Origin: Sclerurus mexicanus
Taxonomy: Eukaryota > Chordata > Aves > Passeriformes > Furnariidae
Assembly: GCA_013396755.1 (NCBI GenBank)
Contig: VWZF01002968.1
Span: forward strand, 248,001 to 312,000
Reading direction: 5' to 3'
DNA: 64,000 bases
Below, in pieces: positions 62,101 through 64,000 of the stretch. The notes below the pieces were generated by a model. The model did no database searches. It was given only the letters and a program-made list of their open reading frames with translations, and was not told the DNA's origin. The position numbers were made by a program, and so were the translations under genes. Positions within the stretch are counted from its first letter, which is position 1. Each line of letters opens with the position of its first letter.

Positions 62101-64000
62101 AACACAAGCCCCAATGGTCCTCTGTTAACTGGCCACATATCTGTGAGTGTCCATGCCCACAGTTTGTGGCCCATACCTCTACCCTGACCCAGATGCTCTT
62201 TGTTACTCATCTCCTTCTCTTTATTTGAAAAAAAAATAAAAAATCAAAAATCCTGTGAAGCAAAGAAGTATCCATCTGTCCCCAAGCCTGTGTTTTCATG
62301 GGACCTTATGGGAAACTAGGGTATTTATGATTGCAGGAGTTGCTCAGATTGAATAAGGCAGATTCAGAAGGAAAGAAGAGCATTAGCATACATAGCAGGT
62401 TTTTTCCTCCATTCTTTCTGCACTCGCCACACCAAGCTTCACATTGTGGAGCAGCTGTACCTTTCCAAATTCACACCATGCTGCCTGGAGCTCTGCTTTC
62501 CAGATACAGTAAGCAGACAGATGAGAGCCTCATCTACTGCTGACAGGCTCCACAGAAAAATACCCATTAGCAACAGGGGGCTCTTACAGCACTACCTACA
62601 TTTTTCCCCAGCTCTGCCTTGTGTAAGGTTCTCTGAAACAGTTTTCTGAAACTTCTGTGGAGATAATTAGTTATGTCTCTGTTAATACCATATTTAACAG
62701 CCCCACTTGCTATAGAACATAAAGAAAGGGTGTTACACAATGCAAGGGGTTTTTTTTCAGAGGCTAGAGAAAGGCACTAGAATCTCTCCTGTGCTGTTTC
62801 CACAGGACAAGGCTGTTTTGTTCAGCACTGAACAGCAGCCAAGGTGAGTTCATGTTAGTTGGTGAGCAGAAATCATCCTGAAAAAAAAGCAGCAAAGAGG
62901 GACAAGGTGGGAGAGAAACCCATGCAATTTTGGTTGAAAACCTTGGGAACTTACTGAAGTTTCCCTGCAAAAAGGAGATGGGAATGTCAGAGAAACTGCC
63001 CTTTATTTAGAAAGGCTCAGTCACAGGCTGTCATCTATCACAGAAGAAATTATACACACTGTGCCAACCAGAAACATCAGCAGGACTTACAAAGGTGAAC
63101 GTGAGCATCTCAAATTGCAGTTGTGCTCTATATAATGCCCCCATCACTAGGACAGAAATTTACACGGTACATGTAAGTCTTGCCTACACTTATGTCAAGT
63201 CCACACTGATGTCTTCTTAGCAAAAACACACTCTTTCTTTTACCATATGTTTCGAAAAATGATTAGGGATTCGACTGAGATGCTCACAATGCTTTCCATT
63301 TTTCTGAAGTCTCCTACCCCTGAATTCCTGTGATTGCATGAAAAAAAAATCCAATTGCATCTATAAAACAGAAGTACAAATTTACACAGGGACATTGAAA
63401 ACAATTTTTCTATTAATAAAAAATCCACGCTCTTGCAACTTCCTCTTGAATATGTATAGGCAGGGAACAGCTGAGGTGTGAACACTGCCATGTGGCAAGG
63501 GAAAAGAACAGAGCTCTCAGTGCTATCACACATGGCTTATTTAGAGAGGGGTAAGCTCTTTACTGTGAAACCAGTCTCACAACTAAGGTACATAGAAAGA
63601 TAAAAGACCTTTCTCCCTTAGATTGCAAGGCAGGTACTGAAGCCATCTACGAAGTTTTGAAAACCATTACCTCCAAATGTGTCTAAGCCAACCTGAAAGA
63701 AAAATCAAACTAATGAATATAGCATGCATCCAAAAGCATTTTTAAGCACTGTTTTACTACCCTCCGAGTGATTAACATTTGCTGCTTATTTTTCCTCTCT
63801 ATTTCCTGGTCTTCTGATTTTTTTGCTGTGTGTTAGTCCTTGTTCCTTGCAGATATATCTGTGCAGATGGAACAGAAGCAGTATTACCTCATCTCTGTGT
63901 TCAACTCAGATGACTGCAGTCACAACACACCCAGGCTGGGAGCACAGCCAGAGCACAGAGAGGTTAGCTGCTTTGGCACATCTACAACTACTTCCAAGAA
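59107..64000. other. Non-coding stretch, one weak mini-exon candidate
   Basis: No transposon or RNA gene recognised in 4.9 kb. A G-rich run (G8-T-G6) lies at 60053-60067. A 38-bp segment at 62806-62843 has splice-like borders on both sides. All other frames are under 110 codons without features. Confidence 0.45.

Noticed and set aside
1..64000. Any bacterial, phage, CRISPR or toxin-type system
   Set aside because: No CRISPR-like spaced repeats, no operon-like packing and no recognisable prokaryotic protein in either strand; CR1 and ERVL elements place the DNA in a bird.

Overview
The window looks like nuclear DNA from a bird, probably not a galliform. It is AT-rich and largely CpG-poor. It carries CR1 LINE copies with the avian 3' end (the ATTCTATGATTCTATG tail, or its reverse complement at 35672) and two solo ERVL-type LTRs of a kind I associate with avian genomes. 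No bacterial or phage features are present: no operons, no ribosome-binding-site/ORF layout and no CRISPR array. Nearly all open frames are short chance frames, and the longest (198 codons, minus, 56794-57390) is the antisense of an LTR. The window is best read as an intergenic or large-intron segment.

Layout. 1-11100 is unremarkable apart from A/C-rich tracts at 1567-1640 and 5390-5526. 11980-12370 is an isolated GC- and CpG-rich patch. 18781-19420, 26735-26800 and 31540-32110 are repeat-free, TAAT-rich blocks with palindromes or POU/homeodomain-like words and read like candidate conserved regulatory sequence. Repeats are a CR1 tail (23350-23422, +), an LTR with a perfect 5-bp target-site duplication (32348-32919, +), a CR1 with the end of ORF2 (35672-36497, -), an old MIR-like SINE (39204-39360, -), a decayed CR1 (51487-51640, +), an unclassified old interspersed repeat (55632-55790, +), a second LTR (56818-57940, +) and a last CR1 tail (58992-59106, +).

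Two places could be real protein-coding exons. At 42374-42446 a 24-codon signal-peptide exon ends in Cys-Tyr-Leu-Cys followed by a splice donor, the layout of Ly6/uPAR-family first coding exons. At 54273-54441 a 169-bp segment is open in only one frame and is bounded by a good acceptor and a consensus GTAAGT donor. Neither could be joined to a partner exon or named, so they are hypotheses.

I found no convincing new multi-gene system. The observations most worth checking are the two candidate exons, the perfect inverted repeat at 50222-50267, and the 18-bp palindrome at 31898-31915.
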